Below, in pieces: positions 62,137-64,000 of a stretch of 64,000 nucleotides of DNA. The notes beneath the pieces were generated by a model, which ran no database searches, was not told the DNA's origin, and saw only the letters and a program-made list of their open reading frames with translations. The DNA lies in assembly GCF_013868055.1 (NCBI RefSeq), contig NZ_JACEOL010000009.1, positions 171,104 through 235,103 on the forward strand, in the 5' to 3' direction. A program made the position numbers and the translations under genes. Source of the DNA: Thermoactinomyces mirandus (GTDB taxonomy: Bacteria; Bacillota; Bacilli; Thermoactinomycetales; Thermoactinomycetaceae). Position 1 is the first letter of the stretch. The number at the start of each line of letters is the position of its first letter.

Positions 62137-63300
62137 GTGAAAGCAATTTATCTGGACTACGCAGCAACAAGTCCGGTACGGTCTGAAGCACTTGAAGCAA
62201 TGCTTCCGTTTTTCCAGGCTGAATATGCCAATCCCGGAAGTTTGCATGATTTCGGGCAACGAAACAGGGAAGCGATTGAACTGGCCCGCAAACAGATTGC
62301 CAGGGCAATTGGCGCTTCGTCACCCAGAGAAGTTATTTTTACAGGAAGCGGAAGTGAAGCGAATAACCTTGCAATTTTGGGGACGGCCAGAAAACACAGG
62401 CACCGTGGTAATCACATCGTTACTTCTTCCATTGAACATCCATCGGTTCTGCAAGTTTGTAAACACTTGGAAAGAGAAGGATTCCAGGTCACCTATCTTC
62501 CTGTCAATTCATACGGACAGGTTTCGGTCAGTGACCTGAAAAAAGCTCTTACAGACCAAACGATTCTGGTAAGCATCATGGCAGCCAACAATGAAGTGGG
62601 GTCGCTGCAGCCGATTGCTGAAATTGGTCGATTGATTGCCGAAACTCCCATCCTGTTCCACACGGATGCGATGCAATTTTTTGGAAAGTTGCCTCTTTCC
62701 GTGCAAGATTTCGGCGCAGACCTGATGTCGATCAGCGGACACAAGATTTACGGCCCCAAAGGCATCGGTGCCCTTTATGTAAAAAAAGGTACGCGCATTG
62801 ATCCCGTCCTGTTTGGCGGAGGACAAGAGAGGGGATTGCGTCCCGGTACATTGAACACACCGGCAATTATCGGTTTTGGAACAGCCGCTTATCTGGCCGC
62901 GAAAGAAGTGACTTTTGAAAGGAAACGGTTAAGTCGTTTGCGCGATCACTGCTGGCAGCGCATTAAAGAGGAAATCGGCCAGGTCGATTTGAACGGGCAT
63001 CCTTCCAGTCGATTGCCCAATAACCTGAACCTCAGCTTTCATGGAGTAGAAGGCCAGGCCGTCTTGCTGGAACTGAACCGAAAGCAGATTTATGTTTCCA
63101 GCGGTTCAGCATGCAGTGCCGGAAAGCACGCCCCTTCCCACGTGCTTGTTGCCATGGGCAAAAGCGAAGATGCGGCATACCAGAGCGTTCGGATCTCATT
63201 CGGGAAAGAAACAACCGAGTCGGATATCGACCAGCTGGTTGAAGCATTAAAGGATATTCTCGGTTATTTGCGTTCACTGTTCCATCACGACAAGCTTTAA
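62137..63300 (+). CDS. nifS: Cysteine desulfurase (NifS/NadS type)
   Basis: A 387-residue PLP enzyme that releases sulfane sulfur from Cys, likely for the NadA iron-sulfur cluster, as in Bacillus where nifS is divergent to nadB. MKAIYLDYAATSPVRSEAL start, TGSGSEANNLAILG, HTDAMQFFGKLPL, the PLP Lys in SISGHKIYGPKGIGALYV, and the catalytic Cys in SSGSACSAGKHAPS. GTG start after GGAGGTTTTTTAAT. yrxA (nadR) does not follow; a membrane protein gene does. Confidence 0.93.
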   Translation: MKAIYLDYAATSPVRSEALEAMLPFFQAEYANPGSLHDFGQRNREAIELARKQIARAIGASSPREVIFTGSGSEANNLAILGTARKHRHRGNHIVTSSIEHPSVLQVCKHLEREGFQVTYLPVNSYGQVSVSDLKKALTDQTILVSIMAANNEVGSLQPIAEIGRLIAETPILFHTDAMQFFGKLPLSVQDFGADLMSISGHKIYGPKGIGALYVKKGTRIDPVLFGGGQERGLRPGTLNTPAIIGFGTAAYLAAKEVTFERKRLSRLRDHCWQRIKEEIGQVDLNGHPSSRLPNNLNLSFHGVEGQAVLLELNRKQIYVSSGSACSAGKHAPSHVLVAMGKSEDAAYQSVRISFGKETTESDIDQLVEALKDILGYLRSLFHHDKL

Positions 63301-63318
63301 GATGTGGAGGATGTTTCA

Positions 63319-63963
63319 TTGCATAAACTATTAAAAATAGCCCTGAAATTGCTGATTGCATTCGCCATTGCAGGTTTGTTTTGGATTTTGTTTGTCTATT
63401 TGCAACTGGTCAATTATGAGGATCCCGAACAGGTCTATCTGATGGGAACACCGATCGCTTATGCCTTTGTCTTTTTCTTTTTATGCGTAGTCATCCTTTT
63501 TATCTTTTCATTTATTAAAAACCGGGACTGTCCGGCCAAATTAAAGCGGCACTTTTTTCTGTTTTCCTTTTTCTATCTGATCAGCGGAATTCTCGTAATC
63601 CTGAGTTTTGACAACTATTTGCTGGTTACTCCCCGGGGAATGGGATACAGCTATTTTTTCCAGATCGAGGATATGCAATTCCATCGGTGGCAGGATATTG
63701 ACCACGTTGAGCTCGATTACAAACCGGAACAGCTTACGCTTATGACGGAAAAACTTCGCCTTCAGTATCACATTCACTTTAAAGACGGAACCCGATACAA
63801 TTTGAACGGATACAATTCACCACTGTTTGATGCCGACCAGTTTAAAGCGATCCATCGGACTTTATTGCGGGAAAATGTTCCCGTCACCATTAAACGTCCT
63901 CTTCCGGAAAATATTCAAACCGATTCATTTATATATGAGATGTTCCACCTGCATTTGGAATAA
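63319..63963 (+). CDS. Membrane protein of unknown function (214 aa)
   Basis: Three hydrophobic segments (about 5-25, 40-65, 80-100: LLIAFAIAGLFWILFVYLQL, AYAFVFFFLCVVILFIFSF, FFLFSFFYLISGILVILSF), then a hydrophilic C-terminal domain of about 110 residues with beta pattern (YHIHFKDGTRYNLNGYNSPL), similar in style to PH-like (bPH) domains. I do not recognise a named family. Start at TTG 63319, eight bases after GGAGG; GTG 63304 is possible. Lies 18 bases after nifS and may be cotranscribed. Ends 37 bases before the window end. Confidence 0.7.
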   Translation: MHKLLKIALKLLIAFAIAGLFWILFVYLQLVNYEDPEQVYLMGTPIAYAFVFFFLCVVILFIFSFIKNRDCPAKLKRHFFLFSFFYLISGILVILSFDNYLLVTPRGMGYSYFFQIEDMQFHRWQDIDHVELDYKPEQLTLMTEKLRLQYHIHFKDGTRYNLNGYNSPLFDADQFKAIHRTLLRENVPVTIKRPLPENIQTDSFIYEMFHLHLE

Positions 63964-64000
63964 AACACCCCTCACCAAGCTGATGTGCACCCCTTAAAAT

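Overview
This is a chromosomal window from an endospore-forming, low-to-medium GC Gram-positive bacterium (class Bacilli). Sporulation and spore-coat genes (gerQ, cwlJ, an rsfA-type regulator, an alpha/beta SASP, a SleB-type hydrolase, a YjcZ-like peptide array), a bacilliredoxin, CcpA, YtxG/YtxH, YpuI-, YqgQ- and YtoQ-type genes, and two SAM-I riboswitches all point there. A Thermoactinomycetaceae- or Alicyclobacillaceae-like lineage is plausible, but genus cannot be read from the sequence. I see no rRNA, tRNA, CRISPR array, insertion sequence or prophage.

Layout. 0-14 kb: 3' end of a class A PBP, acsA with a candidate cre site, a DUF1540 mini-gene, an EamA transporter, ccpA-mtnN, an SseB-like gene, chorismate mutase/DAHP synthase, and nagZ-ytxG-ytxH-brxC followed by an ECF sigma/anti-sigma pair. 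14-21 kb: an isocitrate/isopropylmalate dehydrogenase-family gene, a tandem array of tiny membrane peptides, a RsfA-type regulator, TPR, YpuI-like, thioesterase, CoA-binding and kinase-like genes. 21-27 kb: a seven-gene, mostly translationally coupled cobalamin nucleotide-loop and salvage operon (cobT, cobD, cobU, cobS, cobC, cbiZ, cbiB). 27-31.5 kb: leuCD, yqgQ, bioY and an HtrA-like protease. 31.5-37.1 kb: sulfate assimilation (sir, cysH, sat, tauE) behind a SAM-I riboswitch, with a decayed second tauE inside it. 37.4-41.3 kb: a decayed sigma-54-type locus. 41.5-50.3 kb: ytoQ, gerQ, cwlJ, a DUF559 protein, an amidohydrolase, a LexA-box Y-family polymerase/YolD pair, a Gate-domain membrane protein, a GNAT pseudogene, and hom with its own SAM-I riboswitch. 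50.3-64 kb: FAH-family hydrolase, ugtP-like glycosyltransferase, SASP, SleB-like hydrolase, sodA, a HAD phosphatase, two paralogous L,D-transpeptidases, the nadB-nadC-nadA operon and divergent cysteine desulfurase nifS, and a membrane protein.

The most striking region is 37.39-41.34 kb. A near-consensus sigma-54 promoter faces a lactonase-like metallo-beta-lactamase gene, a zinc alcohol dehydrogenase and an aldehyde dehydrogenase, beside a PAS-type activator fragment. All four genes carry apparently inactivating lesions: two frameshifts and a truncation in the regulator, loss of two metal-ligand histidines in the lactonase, an apparent in-frame loss of the Rossmann glycine motif in the dehydrogenase, and a nonsense codon plus two frameshifts in the aldehyde dehydrogenase. 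Other decayed genes are a TauE/SafE copy and a GNAT acetyltransferase. Two further genes have odd starts: ytoQ with a start one base out of frame, and a ugtP-like gene whose best-placed initiation codon is ATC. No new defence or mobile system was found.
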